This document shows positions 9,552-17,906 of a DNA stretch of 64,000 nucleotides, piece by piece; within the stretch, counting starts at the first letter, position 1; the number at the start of each line of letters is the position of its first letter. The stretch covers positions 24,819-88,818 of the forward strand of contig CAMAWR010000003.1 in assembly GCA_945862045.1 (NCBI GenBank), in the 5' to 3' direction. Under the pieces are notes generated by a model. The model saw only the letters and a list, made by a program, of their open reading frames with translations, was not told the DNA's origin and made no database searches. This stretch comes from Bifidobacterium breve (GTDB lineage: Bacteria; Actinomycetota; Acidimicrobiia; Acidimicrobiales; Ilumatobacteraceae). The position numbers were made by a program, and so were the translations under genes.

Positions 9552-10649
9552 ATGGACTTCTCGTGGAGCTCCGAACAGATTCTGCTGCGTAAACGCGCCA
9601 AAGAAATGGCCGACGATGCCGTCGCACGTTACGGCAGGTGGAACGACAGTTGGATAAATGGTTACTCGAAGGAGTTTTCGCGTGAACTCGGCCGTGAGGG
9701 CTTCATTGGCATGACATGGCCAACCGAATTCGGTGGTGCAGGGCGCCCGGGCATCGACCGTTTGATTGTCGGCGAAGAAATGATCGCTGCCGGTGCCCCG
9801 ATAGCCGGCATGTGGTTTGCCGATCGACAAATGGGGCCCGCCCTCATCGGCTATGGCACCGCCGACCAGCGGCAAGAGTTTTTACCCGACATGTTGCGTG
9901 GCAACACCACCTGGTGCATCGGCATGAGCGAGCCGAACGCCGGTAGTGACCTTGCATCGTTGACCACGTCAGCCGTGCGTGACGGCAACGAGTGGGTCAT
10001 CAATGGTCAAAAGATCTGGACCAGTTTCGGTGAGCTCGCCGATTTTTGTTACCTGATTTGTCGCACCAGCAAAGAAGGCCCACCGCACGCCGGTATCAGT
10101 GAAATTATCGTGCCGATGGACACCCCCGGCATCGAAGTGCGACCGATCACCGACATGACCACCAACCGGCACTTTTGCGAGGTGTTCTACACCGATGTGC
10201 GCGTGCCGATGGAAAACCTTGTCGGTGTCGAGGGCGGAGCCTTCAAACAGACCATGCGACAACTCGAACACGAACGTGGTGGCATCGACCGTTTGGTGTC
10301 GAACCACGCGCTGTACCTGATGGCCCGCGAACGCGCCGACACGTCGAATAAATTGGTGCGCCAGGAAATTGCCAACATCGAGATCGGCTACAAACTCGGC
10401 CGCATTTTGGTGATTCGCGAGGTGCTGAAGCAGGCGCCGAAGGGGTTTTCGGCTGCCACCAAATGCTTCTGCACCGAGCACGAAACCCGCGTCGCCAACT
10501 TCGTATCAAGCGTGTTCGGCCCGTATGCCACGTTGTGGGACGACCTGTGCCAGGGCCTGGCCTACGCGCCGGCGTACACGATCATGGGTGGTACATCCGA
10601 TGTGATGCGCAACATCCTTGGTGAACGCGTGCTCGGCCTGCCGAAATAG
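9552..10649 (+). CDS. Acyl-CoA dehydrogenase
   Basis: A flavoprotein that introduces a 2,3-double bond into acyl-CoA. The chosen start (MDFSWSSEQ...) gives 365 residues. A longer in-frame extension to 9450 would run into icd and has no family resemblance. Recognisable parts: N-terminal helical domain, the beta-domain WCIGMSEPNAGSDLASL (~120-140) followed by NGQKIWTS, and the C-terminal GGTSDVMRNILGERVLGLP. Substrate class cannot be read from the sequence. It is followed by the alkylsulfatase-like hydrolase on the same strand. Confidence 0.93.
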   Translation: MDFSWSSEQILLRKRAKEMADDAVARYGRWNDSWINGYSKEFSRELGREGFIGMTWPTEFGGAGRPGIDRLIVGEEMIAAGAPIAGMWFADRQMGPALIGYGTADQRQEFLPDMLRGNTTWCIGMSEPNAGSDLASLTTSAVRDGNEWVINGQKIWTSFGELADFCYLICRTSKEGPPHAGISEIIVPMDTPGIEVRPITDMTTNRHFCEVFYTDVRVPMENLVGVEGGAFKQTMRQLEHERGGIDRLVSNHALYLMARERADTSNKLVRQEIANIEIGYKLGRILVIREVLKQAPKGFSAATKCFCTEHETRVANFVSSVFGPYATLWDDLCQGLAYAPAYTIMGGTSDVMRNILGERVLGLPK

Positions 10650-10656
10650 CACTGAT

Positions 10657-10674
10657 GTCGCCGGCGATGGCGAC
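10657..10674. other. Inverted repeat ahead of the hydrolase promoter
   Basis: GTCGCC-GGCGAT-GGCGAC, 6-bp arms, lies just after the acyl-CoA dehydrogenase stop and 6 bp before the TAGTTT box. It could be a weak terminator or an operator; no T-tract follows directly. Confidence 0.3.
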
Positions 10675-10680
10675 GCAAAC

Positions 10681-10686
10681 TAGTTT
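10681..10686 (+). promoter_or_regulatory. Candidate -10 box, leaderless hydrolase mRNA
   Basis: TAGTTT, 6 nt, then GTG at 10693; no Shine-Dalgarno. Confidence 0.5.
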
Positions 10687-10692
10687 TATCGA

Positions 10693-12036
10693 GTGGCCAC
10701 ACACCCCATTGAATTGAGCACCCGGGTCATCGATTCGGGTGTGGTCGATGAGCGACTCAATCGTGTGGATGGCAACATCTGGGAGCTCACCGACAATGTG
10801 GCAGTCGTCGAAAGTTTCAGCCACAGCATCGCCATCAACACTGGTGACGGGCTCGTGTGCTTTGATGCCTCGGGTGCTGCGAGCGGTGCGAAAGTAGTCG
10901 CCGCTCTTCGCACATGGTCGACTGCTGCTGTTTCACACTTGGTGTACACCCACGGCCACCTCGACCATGTCGGTGGCAGTGGCGCATTTCTTGCCGACGC
11001 CACGCAACGAGGCGACAAACGCCCGCTCGTGTTGAGCCACGAAGCCGTACTACCGCGTTTCGAGCGCTACACCGACATGTCGGATTTCAATAACTTGATC
11101 AATCGTCGACAGTTCGGTGGCATTAGCGCTGACTCAGGGTTGTCTATCGGCGCAGGTGAAATTGCACCAGCACCTGGCAATAACCCGGCAGGTAACAACA
11201 CCCAGCAATTCTTGCCAGCCGATGCCCTGATTCCAGATCAAACATTTCGAGACTCGATGTCACTCGTCGTGGGCGATGAGACCATCGAGATGTACCACGA
11301 TCGTGGTGAAACTGACGACCACTTGTGGGCATGGTTTCCGAAGAAGAAATGGATCGTGACGGGTGACTTCATCATCTGGAACTTTCCCAACGCGGGCAAT
11401 CCCCAAAAAGTGCAGCGCTACGCCGCGGAGTGGGCCCGGGCATTGCGTCGCATGGTGGCGATGGAACCGGAGTTGCTGTTGCCGGCGCATGGCCTGCCGA
11501 TTGCCGGCAAAGAACGCATCGCGATGGTGCTCGGTGAAATAGCAAGTGCGCTCGAGTCGCTGGTGACCCAAGTGATACAGATGATGAATGACGGCGCCAC
11601 GTTGGATGCAATCATCCACACCGTGAAAGTGCCAGAGGCGGTGCTGGCCAAGCCGTACTTGCGGCCGTTGTATGACGAACCCGAGTTCGTTGTGCGCGGC
11701 ATCTGGCGAATGTATGGCGGCTGGTGGGACGGTGCAGCATCACGCTTGAAGCCCGCCCCCGATGCAGTACTCGGAAAAGAGATTGCAGCACTCGCTGGTG
11801 GAGCAGACGTGTTGATTGCGCGCGCCAAAGGTGTCGCCGAAGATGGCGATATGCGACTGGCCTGCCACCTCGCTGACTTTGCCGGCTGGGCGGCACCAGA
11901 TGACCCGACGATTCATGCACGACGTGCCGAGATTTATGAACTACGGCGTAAACAAGAAATGTCACTGATGAGCAAGGGCATTTATCGCGCAGCAGCCCGC
12001 GAATCTGAAGTTGTCGTCAAGCGACACGGCGGCTGA
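10693..12036 (+). CDS. Metallo-beta-lactamase-fold hydrolase, alkylsulfatase-like
   Basis: A 447-residue protein with the zinc motif THGHLDHVGG (~95-104) and further ligand regions HEAV and HDRGETDDHLW. The C-terminal ~120 residues match the helical alkyl-sulfatase dimerisation domain (region around GGADVLIARAKGVAEDGDMR, then RRKQEMSL). Linear alkylsulfatases such as SdsA1/BDS1 carry an additional C-terminal SCP2-like domain, which is absent here. It probably hydrolyses a sulfate or related ester in the cytoplasm, as no signal peptide is seen; the substrate is unknown. The GTG start is fixed by a TAGTTT box 6 nt upstream. Confidence 0.78.
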   Translation: MATHPIELSTRVIDSGVVDERLNRVDGNIWELTDNVAVVESFSHSIAINTGDGLVCFDASGAASGAKVVAALRTWSTAAVSHLVYTHGHLDHVGGSGAFLADATQRGDKRPLVLSHEAVLPRFERYTDMSDFNNLINRRQFGGISADSGLSIGAGEIAPAPGNNPAGNNTQQFLPADALIPDQTFRDSMSLVVGDETIEMYHDRGETDDHLWAWFPKKKWIVTGDFIIWNFPNAGNPQKVQRYAAEWARALRRMVAMEPELLLPAHGLPIAGKERIAMVLGEIASALESLVTQVIQMMNDGATLDAIIHTVKVPEAVLAKPYLRPLYDEPEFVVRGIWRMYGGWWDGAASRLKPAPDAVLGKEIAALAGGADVLIARAKGVAEDGDMRLACHLADFAGWAAPDDPTIHARRAEIYELRRKQEMSLMSKGIYRAAARESEVVVKRHGG

Positions 12037-12038
12037 CA

Positions 12039-13484
12039 TTGGCGCTTGCCCGGGCAGTGCTGACATCTCTTTCAGTGCGTGACCGTGTCACATGGCTGGT
12101 GCATACGGTGCTGGTGGCGGCACTTATCTGGAATCATGAACCGTGGCGCGACGAACTACAGGCCTGGTCGATAGCGGGTGCCAGCAAGACACCATTTGAT
12201 GTCTTTGCCAATACGCGATTGGAGGGTCGCCCACCTGGTTGGCAGCTGTTGCTGTGGCCATTTAGCCAGCTGACTTCATCTCCACGGATGATGCAGCTCA
12301 TTGCCTTTGTCGTGGGGGCAGTGGCCGTGTGGTGGTGGTTGCGAATAGCGACCCTTGACTGGCGCTTGAAAGCAGTGGTGCTCTTCGGTTTCTATTTCAC
12401 TGGGGGCTACATCGTGCACGCCAGAGATTATGTTCTGTCGTTTCTTGTTTTGATGGCAGCCGTGGCGGTGTATGCGCGACGTGGTGTGGGAATGCAGCTG
12501 ACCGTGGTGTTGTGTATTTTGGCCTTTGTCAATGCATTTTCGTTGGCAATGGCGGCAGCATTCGTGGCTGCGGCGTGGCTGCCTGAGTTATTCGGGCTGT
12601 TACGCAGCAATGCGCGTCGACGACGATTAGTCATTGGTTCACTGGCGATATGCACTGCATGGTTTGCATGGGCGGCATACCTCACCTACCCCACAGCTGA
12701 CAATCAATTCGTCGTGGGTCAATACAAGGGGTTTGGTCGTGCACTGACCCGATCATTCATCCCGCTCGACTACGAAACTGCGTGGTTGCAACGCATCGAC
12801 AACTTTGTGGCTGGTGTATTGCTCGTGGCGGTACTTGCATTTGCCTGGTCACGGTCGCGGGTGGCATTTACGTTCGTGGTGATGTCGATGGCGATGCTGC
12901 TCTACAACCTCACCTACGGTTACGGCGATTATTGGTGGCACTTTGGTAATTCAGCATTTATCACTTTTGCCGCCGCGTGCTTTCCTGGGCGCGACCAACG
13001 ACGCATGCGTGGGTCACGACTTGCTGCCAACTTCGGCATGGTTGGCTTGGTCGTGATTGCACTCGTCAATTTGGCAGCCACCCGGTTTGGCGCCGGGCCC
13101 GAGGTGTACACGACGCGACCATATTCAATGACACTGCCCGCCGCACAACAAATTCGGGAGTTGTGCCCCGACTGCACCATCATCGTCGACTGGGATGCAA
13201 TTGGGGCCGGCATCTCGGCGCAGCTCGACGGTCGTGAGTTGTATTACCTCAACCGTGGCGAGTTCGGAACATTTGCAAAATTCTCAAAAACAAATATTGC
13301 ACCCACTTGGGAAGATGGGCTCAAGGCACTCGCCCGATTTGACCGACCTTTGCTCATTCAGACCGTCTTCATGACGGGGCCAGCACCAAACGACCTGGAA
13401 CTGATCGGTATGCACCTTGATGGCACCCAAGACCAGAACCTGATCTGGCAGTGGTCGGCTAAGCGGATTGTTCCGGACGACTAA
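12039..13484 (+). CDS. Multi-pass membrane protein, possible GT-C-type glycosyltransferase
   Basis: A 481-residue integral membrane protein with about ten hydrophobic segments and a C-terminal soluble domain (~340-481). An acidic pair in the first extracytoplasmic loop (EPWRDELQAW, ~33-42) sits where PMT-family and other GT-C glycosyltransferases carry a catalytic DE motif. That resemblance is the only functional clue, and the lipid-linked sugar donor would be unknown. The TTG start lies 2 nt after the upstream stop, implying coupling to the hydrolase gene. It converges on the nuclease gene with a 4-bp overlap at the stops. Confidence 0.6.
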   Translation: MALARAVLTSLSVRDRVTWLVHTVLVAALIWNHEPWRDELQAWSIAGASKTPFDVFANTRLEGRPPGWQLLLWPFSQLTSSPRMMQLIAFVVGAVAVWWWLRIATLDWRLKAVVLFGFYFTGGYIVHARDYVLSFLVLMAAVAVYARRGVGMQLTVVLCILAFVNAFSLAMAAAFVAAAWLPELFGLLRSNARRRRLVIGSLAICTAWFAWAAYLTYPTADNQFVVGQYKGFGRALTRSFIPLDYETAWLQRIDNFVAGVLLVAVLAFAWSRSRVAFTFVVMSMAMLLYNLTYGYGDYWWHFGNSAFITFAAACFPGRDQRRMRGSRLAANFGMVGLVVIALVNLAATRFGAGPEVYTTRPYSMTLPAAQQIRELCPDCTIIVDWDAIGAGISAQLDGRELYYLNRGEFGTFAKFSKTNIAPTWEDGLKALARFDRPLLIQTVFMTGPAPNDLELIGMHLDGTQDQNLIWQWSAKRIVPDD

Positions 13485-14305
13485 GCGACATCAGTAGACG
13501 CGGGCTCGAGTGCGTCGGATGACGTTTGCTCGAGTGCGTCGGATGACGTTTGCTCGAGCAGCGGTGCAGTCATTCGAGACCAACGACACCAGCCACAGTT
13601 GGGTGCCGAACGTGGCATCGTGGGCCGGGTGATGAGCCTGACGGCGTTGGCCACGAAATTGAGGAACACCTCGTCGTTGCGCTCGACTTCAACCCACACC
13701 GCTGATGTTCGATAGGCGTAACGCTTGGCGGTGCCGTGTTTGGCGGCGCGATTTGGCAGCTCGATCATGTCATCGGGCGGAAAACAAATGAGGCCCAACC
13801 GCGACACGGGGGCCAGCGGCAACGCATCGCCAGCCGGACGCTCGAGCGCAATGGCATAAGCATGCAACTGGCGGCCGTACAGGTCGCTTGCCCCTTCGCC
13901 AGGTGACGACGTTTTGAAATCGCACACGCCATATCCGGCCCGTGAAAAGTTGAGGATGGTGTCGGTTTCACCGCCGAATTGCACGCGGTACGAAGTGCCC
14001 GGCAAGGCGATGGCCTCGGAACGCACCCGCTTGCCACGTTCGATGACCCCAGCGGGAAGGGATTTTTTGATGTCTTTGACCGAATGGCCGACGAAAAAGT
14101 CTTTCTGAGCATTGTCGAGTGCGCCGAACACCTTGGGAAACGCCGTCGCGGGCCGTGGGCGGCCGTTGTAGTGGTGCCAGAAACATGCCGGACACTCGTC
14201 GTGCAGAAACGTGAGTGACGAGGGGCTGAGTTTGATGATGCCCGCCGCCAGGTCAGCCTGGCGGCGTTGGGCAGTGGTGGGGCGGTTGGTTTTTTGCGTC
14301 GTCAT
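13481..14305 (-). CDS. PD-(D/E)XK nuclease-family protein with C-terminal octapeptide repeat
   Basis: A 274-residue protein. The start at 14305 (MTTQKTNRPT) is preferred because a longer frame to 14377 would run into the tRNA-Val gene. RecB/Cas4-type nuclease signs are GGETDTI (acidic motif II) and VCDFKTSS (motif III, D-x-K), near residues 130-150. Cysteine pairs flank the core: CPACFWHHY near 40 and NCGWCRW near 245, suggestive of a Cas4/AddB-like Fe-S cluster but with a 2+2 rather than the usual 1+3 layout. The tail consists of two perfect EQTSSDAL repeats and a partial third. No CRISPR or helicase partner is nearby. Function in DNA repair is inference. Confidence 0.65.
   Translation of the reverse strand: MTTQKTNRPTTAQRRQADLAAGIIKLSPSSLTFLHDECPACFWHHYNGRPRPATAFPKVFGALDNAQKDFFVGHSVKDIKKSLPAGVIERGKRVRSEAIALPGTSYRVQFGGETDTILNFSRAGYGVCDFKTSSPGEGASDLYGRQLHAYAIALERPAGDALPLAPVSRLGLICFPPDDMIELPNRAAKHGTAKRYAYRTSAVWVEVERNDEVFLNFVANAVRLITRPTMPRSAPNCGWCRWSRMTAPLLEQTSSDALEQTSSDALEPASTDVA
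13505..13558 (-). repeat. 24-bp tandem repeat inside the nuclease gene
   Basis: Two perfect 24-bp copies (13505-13528 and 13529-13552) and the first 6 bp of a third (CTCGAG, an XhoI-type palindrome). The unit is a multiple of three, so copy number can vary without a frameshift. Confidence 0.9.
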
Positions 14306-14340
14306 CGTGAATATGACGGTACGCAAGGGGTGTAATGGAG

Positions 14341-14414
14341 TGGGCGTGACGGGACTCGAACCCGGGACCTCCACCATGTCAAGGTGGCGCTCTAACCAAC
14401 TGAGCTACACGCCC
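14341..14414 (-). tRNA. tRNA-Val (anticodon GAC)
   Basis: On the minus strand a full cloverleaf is visible: acceptor GGGCGTG pairing with CACGCCC, D-arm TAGCTCAGTTGGTTAGAGC, anticodon stem CCACC/GGTGG around loop TTGACAT (anticodon GAC), and T-arm CCGGGTTCGAGTCCCG. Discriminator A; the 3' CCA is not encoded. Confidence 0.95.
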
Positions 14415-14446
14415 GAAAGCACCGCCAGCCTACACGCGCAGCTGTA

Positions 14447-15544
14447 CTACACACGCAGGCGCAGTGCCACCTCGTTGGCCAGCAACCGACCAGCGCGCGT
14501 GAGCACGAGACGATCACCGACATGCTGCACCAAGTCCCCCATGTCGTCGATGTCAACGGGGTCAAGGGCTGCCACCGGCACACCATTGCGGGTGCGCAAC
14601 TGCAACTGCAGACGTTCCAACGTGCGAGTTGCATCGTCGAGTTCTTCGTACGACGACTCAGCAGAACGGCCCGCCTCGATGAGCTCGTTGTAGCGATCGG
14701 GCGTGCGCACATTCCACGAACGGCGACCATTCATGTGTGCATGAGCGGCACTGCCAAAGCCCGCATAGTTGCCACCACTCCAATACACGGCGTTGAGTTG
14801 GCATTCGTGGCCGGGTTTTGCCCAATTAGAGATTTCGTAGTTCGTATACCCCGCCGCAGCAAGCATGTCGTCGACGGCTTCGTATTTGTCGGCCTGATCA
14901 TCGTCATCTGGGTGCCGGGCGGGCTGCTTGGCGAGCACCGTGCCGGCTTCGACCGTGAGGCCGTATGCCGAGATATGTGGCGCACCGAGGGCCACCACTT
15001 GCTGCACCGTCGCGACCCAATCGGCGAGCGACTCGCCTGCCCCGCCATAGATGATGTCGAGGTTGAACGAGGTAAAGCCAGCAGCCTTGATTGCAGCAAC
15101 GGCATGAGCGATGTTGTCGGGCGAGTGGGTGCGACCGAGTGCAGCCAACACATGGGGCACCGACGACTGCATGCCGAGACTGATTCGATTGACACCGATG
15201 GACTGGTAGATCTGCAGCATCTTGCCCGTGACGTCATCCGGGTTGCACTCGACGGTGAATTCAGCGTCATCATGCCGCGGAATAGCCGCCAGTGCATGCA
15301 CCAACGCCCGCGCATCAACGTGCGACGGCGTGCCGCCACCAACAAAAATCGACGACGCTTTAGGTAATGATGGTGCTGCCCGATCGATTTCTGTGCGCAG
15401 CGCCACCAAATACTGCGACTCAAGGTGTGGTCTATCGGCAAACGTGGCGAACACGCAGTAATCGCACTTGTGCCGACAAAACGGCACATGCACATACACC
15501 CCGAAGCCGATCTGGTCGGCCAGCGCGTGCGTCGACCAGGTCAT
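14447..15544 (-). CDS. hemW: HemW-like radical SAM protein
   Basis: A 365-residue radical SAM enzyme of the HemN/HemW family. The cluster motif is CRHKCDYC (Cys23, Cys27, Cys30), followed by FVGGGTPS and the GMQSS segment. The fourth cysteine after CxxxCxxC that is typical of true coproporphyrinogen dehydrogenase HemN is not seen, and the length suits HemW, a heme-binding chaperone that delivers heme to respiratory enzymes. It is last in the operon hrcA-dnaJ-rsmE-bldD-like-hemW, and its start overlaps the preceding stop by 4 bp. Confidence 0.92.
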   Translation of the reverse strand: MTWSTHALADQIGFGVYVHVPFCRHKCDYCVFATFADRPHLESQYLVALRTEIDRAAPSLPKASSIFVGGGTPSHVDARALVHALAAIPRHDDAEFTVECNPDDVTGKMLQIYQSIGVNRISLGMQSSVPHVLAALGRTHSPDNIAHAVAAIKAAGFTSFNLDIIYGGAGESLADWVATVQQVVALGAPHISAYGLTVEAGTVLAKQPARHPDDDDQADKYEAVDDMLAAAGYTNYEISNWAKPGHECQLNAVYWSGGNYAGFGSAAHAHMNGRRSWNVRTPDRYNELIEAGRSAESSYEELDDATRTLERLQLQLRTRNGVPVAALDPVDIDDMGDLVQHVGDRLVLTRAGRLLANEVALRLRV

Positions 15545-16077
15545 GCTTGGGGCGGCACGAACACAAGCCCGAGGCTCGCCAAACGTGTGGGCACTTCGTC
15601 GACACTCACATCGAGCATCACCGCGATGGCACGAATGTCATGGGCGCGCACGGTGATGACCTTGCCGTTGAAATCTTGGCGCTGAATCTGAATCATGCGT
15701 AGCAGTTTTTCGAGCATCGAAAACTGTGGGCCCTGCATTTGGCTCAACTTGGCGACGTCGATTCGCAACTTGCCCTGCGGCGCAGTCGCCGAGCCCGGCT
15801 CGACACGCAATGGGTCACGCGGCAACAACTGGTCGACGCCCACGTCATAGACACGGGCGAGTCGTTCAAGGCGTGGCACCGATATTGCGCGCTCGCCGCG
15901 TTCGTAGGCACCGAGCACCGACGCTTTGAACTCGTCATTGGAGCGCGTCTCGACGTCGCCGAGTGACATGTTCTTTTGCAGGCGAATCGAGCGCAAGCGT
16001 TCACCGACCAGCCGCGAGAATGCCGACGACGCTGCATCGTCGCTCGTGCTGTCGTCGCTTGTGCCGCTGTTAGCCAT
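15541..16077 (-). CDS. BldD-like transcriptional regulator with intact c-di-GMP signature
   Basis: A 178-residue protein with an N-terminal XRE-type HTH (residues ~20-85: LVGERLRSIRLQKNMSLGDV, SYERGD-like AYERGERAISVPRLERLA) and a C-terminal domain resembling Streptomyces BldD. The BldD cyclic-di-GMP motif RxD-x8-RxxD is exactly kept: Arg133-Gln-Asp135, eight residues (FNGKVITV), Arg144-Ala-His-Asp147 (bases 15637-15681). In Streptomyces, tetrameric c-di-GMP joins two BldD C-terminal domains and holds the protein on developmental promoters. Here the gene is embedded between rsmE and hemW in a heat-shock operon, an unexpected place. The N-terminal ~18 residues are Ser/Asp-rich and probably disordered. 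Confidence 0.85.
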   Translation of the reverse strand: MANSGTSDDSTSDDAASSAFSRLVGERLRSIRLQKNMSLGDVETRSNDEFKASVLGAYERGERAISVPRLERLARVYDVGVDQLLPRDPLRVEPGSATAPQGKLRIDVAKLSQMQGPQFSMLEKLLRMIQIQRQDFNGKVITVRAHDIRAIAVMLDVSVDEVPTRLASLGLVFVPPQA

Positions 16078-16079
16078 TG

Positions 16080-16781
16080 TTACCTTCCGCTTGCGGTTGC
16101 GTTGCGCTGTGCAACCAGCAGTGTCGCCGCCACCAGTGTGGCAGTTTCGGCCCGCAAGACCGTGTCACCGAGGCACACGCGTGGGGTTGCAGCCAACAGT
16201 TCATCGTCGGCAAAACCACCCTCGGGCCCGACGACCACGAGCGACACACTTGGCGTCAGCGGGGCGCCATTCGGCTCAGCAACCACGGCACCTGCCCGCG
16301 CACACACGTCACGCAGCGACACCAGACCCACGATGTTTGGCAACCACACACGTCGAGACTGCATGGCAGCCTCGCGGGCCACCACCCGCAATTTGCGCAG
16401 CTGTTTGTCGGCATCAGACCAACGCACCACCGATCGTTGCGTTGGGGCGAGCATGACAATCTCGTCAATACCAATTTCCGTAAGTTTTTGTACCGCCCAT
16501 TCGTTGCGGTCACCCTTCACCGGGGTGAACGCGACCGCGCACCGCTGCGCAGGGGCTGGCAGTGTGTGCACAGCGCCACCCGCGCCATCGGCGACCGCCA
16601 GATTGCCCTGCAACCACACACACGCCCGCCACTGGCCACGACCATCGCTCACCGTGACACTTTCGCCGTCACGCAGGCGCAACACACGGGCCAGGTGATG
16701 GTCATCAGCACTGGAGAGCGCCGGCGATTCGATCTGGTCAACAAACACATGCGCAGCAGAGTGCCGCAGTGCGTCAATCAC
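16080..16781 (-). CDS. rsmE: 16S rRNA m3U1498 methyltransferase
   Basis: A 233-residue SPOUT methyltransferase that methylates N3 of U1498 in 16S rRNA. The C-terminal SAM-binding knot is visible as [14 protein letters not shown] followed by [13 protein letters not shown]. The N-terminal PUA-like domain has [13 protein letters not shown]. The GTG start overlaps the dnaJ stop (GTGA), so translation is coupled. dnaJ-rsmE adjacency is conserved in many bacteria. Confidence 0.95.
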   Translation of the reverse strand: MIDALRHSAAHVFVDQIESPALSSADDHHLARVLRLRDGESVTVSDGRGQWRACVWLQGNLAVADGAGGAVHTLPAPAQRCAVAFTPVKGDRNEWAVQKLTEIGIDEIVMLAPTQRSVVRWSDADKQLRKLRVVAREAAMQSRRVWLPNIVGLVSLRDVCARAGAVVAEPNGAPLTPSVSLVVVGPEGGFADDELLAATPRVCLGDTVLRAETATLVAATLLVAQRNATASGR

Positions 16782-17899
16782 GAAAATGCCGATTTGATTT
16801 TGGCGACGAGGCCTTCGTCGCTGATCGTCTCGCCGCGCAACTCGGCGAAGCGACGCAAGAGCTCGCGTTCTTCGCCGCTCAACTTGGTTGGCACGGCGAT
16901 GACCAAACGGGCCCGCAGGTTGCCGCGACCACGCGATCGACCGCCCGACCCGAGGCGTGGCACCCCGCGACCGCGCAATTCAAATTCGTGACCGTGCTGC
17001 ACGCCAGCCGGCACCACCAGATGCTCGACACCATCCAGCGTTTCAAGGTCGAGTTCGGTGCCGAGGGCAGCCTGCACGATCGACACCTGCACATTGGTGA
17101 CGAGATCGTCGTCTTCACGGCGCCAAGCGTCGTGGGCTGCCACACGCAGGTGTACATACAGATCCCCCGCCCCGCCACCACGGGGCCCCACCGCGCCACG
17201 ACCAGTAAGTCGCAGGGTTTGACCCGTGTCGACCCCGGCGGGCACCGCCACCGTGAAGTTGACTTCTTTGACGATGCGTCCGTCGCCACGACACGGAGCA
17301 CAGGGCGAGTCGATGATTTGCCCAGCACCACTGCAACGCGGGCAGGCACTCGTGGTCACCATCTGGCCGAGCACACTTTGGCGCACCCGTCGCACTTGAC
17401 CAACACCACGGCATTCAGCACAGGTCGACGCCGCAGTGCCGCTCGCCGCACCCGAGCCGCGACAGTCATCGCACGCCACAGCGGTACGCAGACGAACTTC
17501 TTGTTGTGAACCGAACACTGCGTCGACGAACGAAACGTCGACCACCACTTCGAGGTCTTGCCCGCGTGGCGGCCCAGCCGGCTCAGCCCGGCCACCGAAC
17601 GGTGAGCCACCACCAAAGAATGCATCCATGATGTTGCCGAAGCCGCCACCGAACGGGTCGCCACCACTCGCACCGCCAGTGCCACCGACTTCTCCGAAAC
17701 GGTCGTAGCGACTGCGGGCTTCGTCGTTGCTCAGCACCTCGTACGCGTGCGACACCTGCTTGAAACGATCTTCGGCTGCTTTGTTGCCCGGATTTTTATC
17801 TGGGTGTAACTCGCGCGCCAGTTTGCGATAGGCACGCTTGATTTCATCGGCCGATGCCGTGCGGGCAATGCCGAGCACTTCGTAAAAGTCGGTGGACAT
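16778..17899 (-). CDS. dnaJ: Chaperone protein DnaJ
   Basis: A 373-residue type I Hsp40. J-domain with HPD at residues 32-34, a Gly/Phe-rich linker (~75-115), and four zinc-finger repeats ([32 protein letters not shown]), then two C-terminal beta domains. It stimulates DnaK ATPase and delivers clients. The start at 17899 ([10 protein letters not shown]) was chosen over an in-frame Met at 17932 because the latter lies inside hrcA and adds 11 non-family residues. It sits 7 nt behind hrcA, so it is probably the DnaJ2-type copy under heat-shock control. Confidence 0.97.
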   Translation of the reverse strand: MSTDFYEVLGIARTASADEIKRAYRKLARELHPDKNPGNKAAEDRFKQVSHAYEVLSNDEARSRYDRFGEVGGTGGASGGDPFGGGFGNIMDAFFGGGSPFGGRAEPAGPPRGQDLEVVVDVSFVDAVFGSQQEVRLRTAVACDDCRGSGAASGTAASTCAECRGVGQVRRVRQSVLGQMVTTSACPRCSGAGQIIDSPCAPCRGDGRIVKEVNFTVAVPAGVDTGQTLRLTGRGAVGPRGGGAGDLYVHLRVAAHDAWRREDDDLVTNVQVSIVQAALGTELDLETLDGVEHLVVPAGVQHGHEFELRGRGVPRLGSGGRSRGRGNLRARLVIAVPTKLSGEERELLRRFAELRGETISDEGLVAKIKSAFS

Positions 17900-17906
17900 G
17901 CGTCGA

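Noticed and set aside
8507..9592. A 361-codon plus-strand frame opposite icd
   Set aside because: Antisense shadow; the minus strand encodes a full NADP-IDH with all motifs.
13505..13558. A CRISPR-like array
   Set aside because: Only two units without spacers, in frame within a coding region.
14306..14377. An N-terminal extension of the nuclease
   Set aside because: It would run into the tRNA-Val gene and has no SD; the Met at 14305 is preferred.
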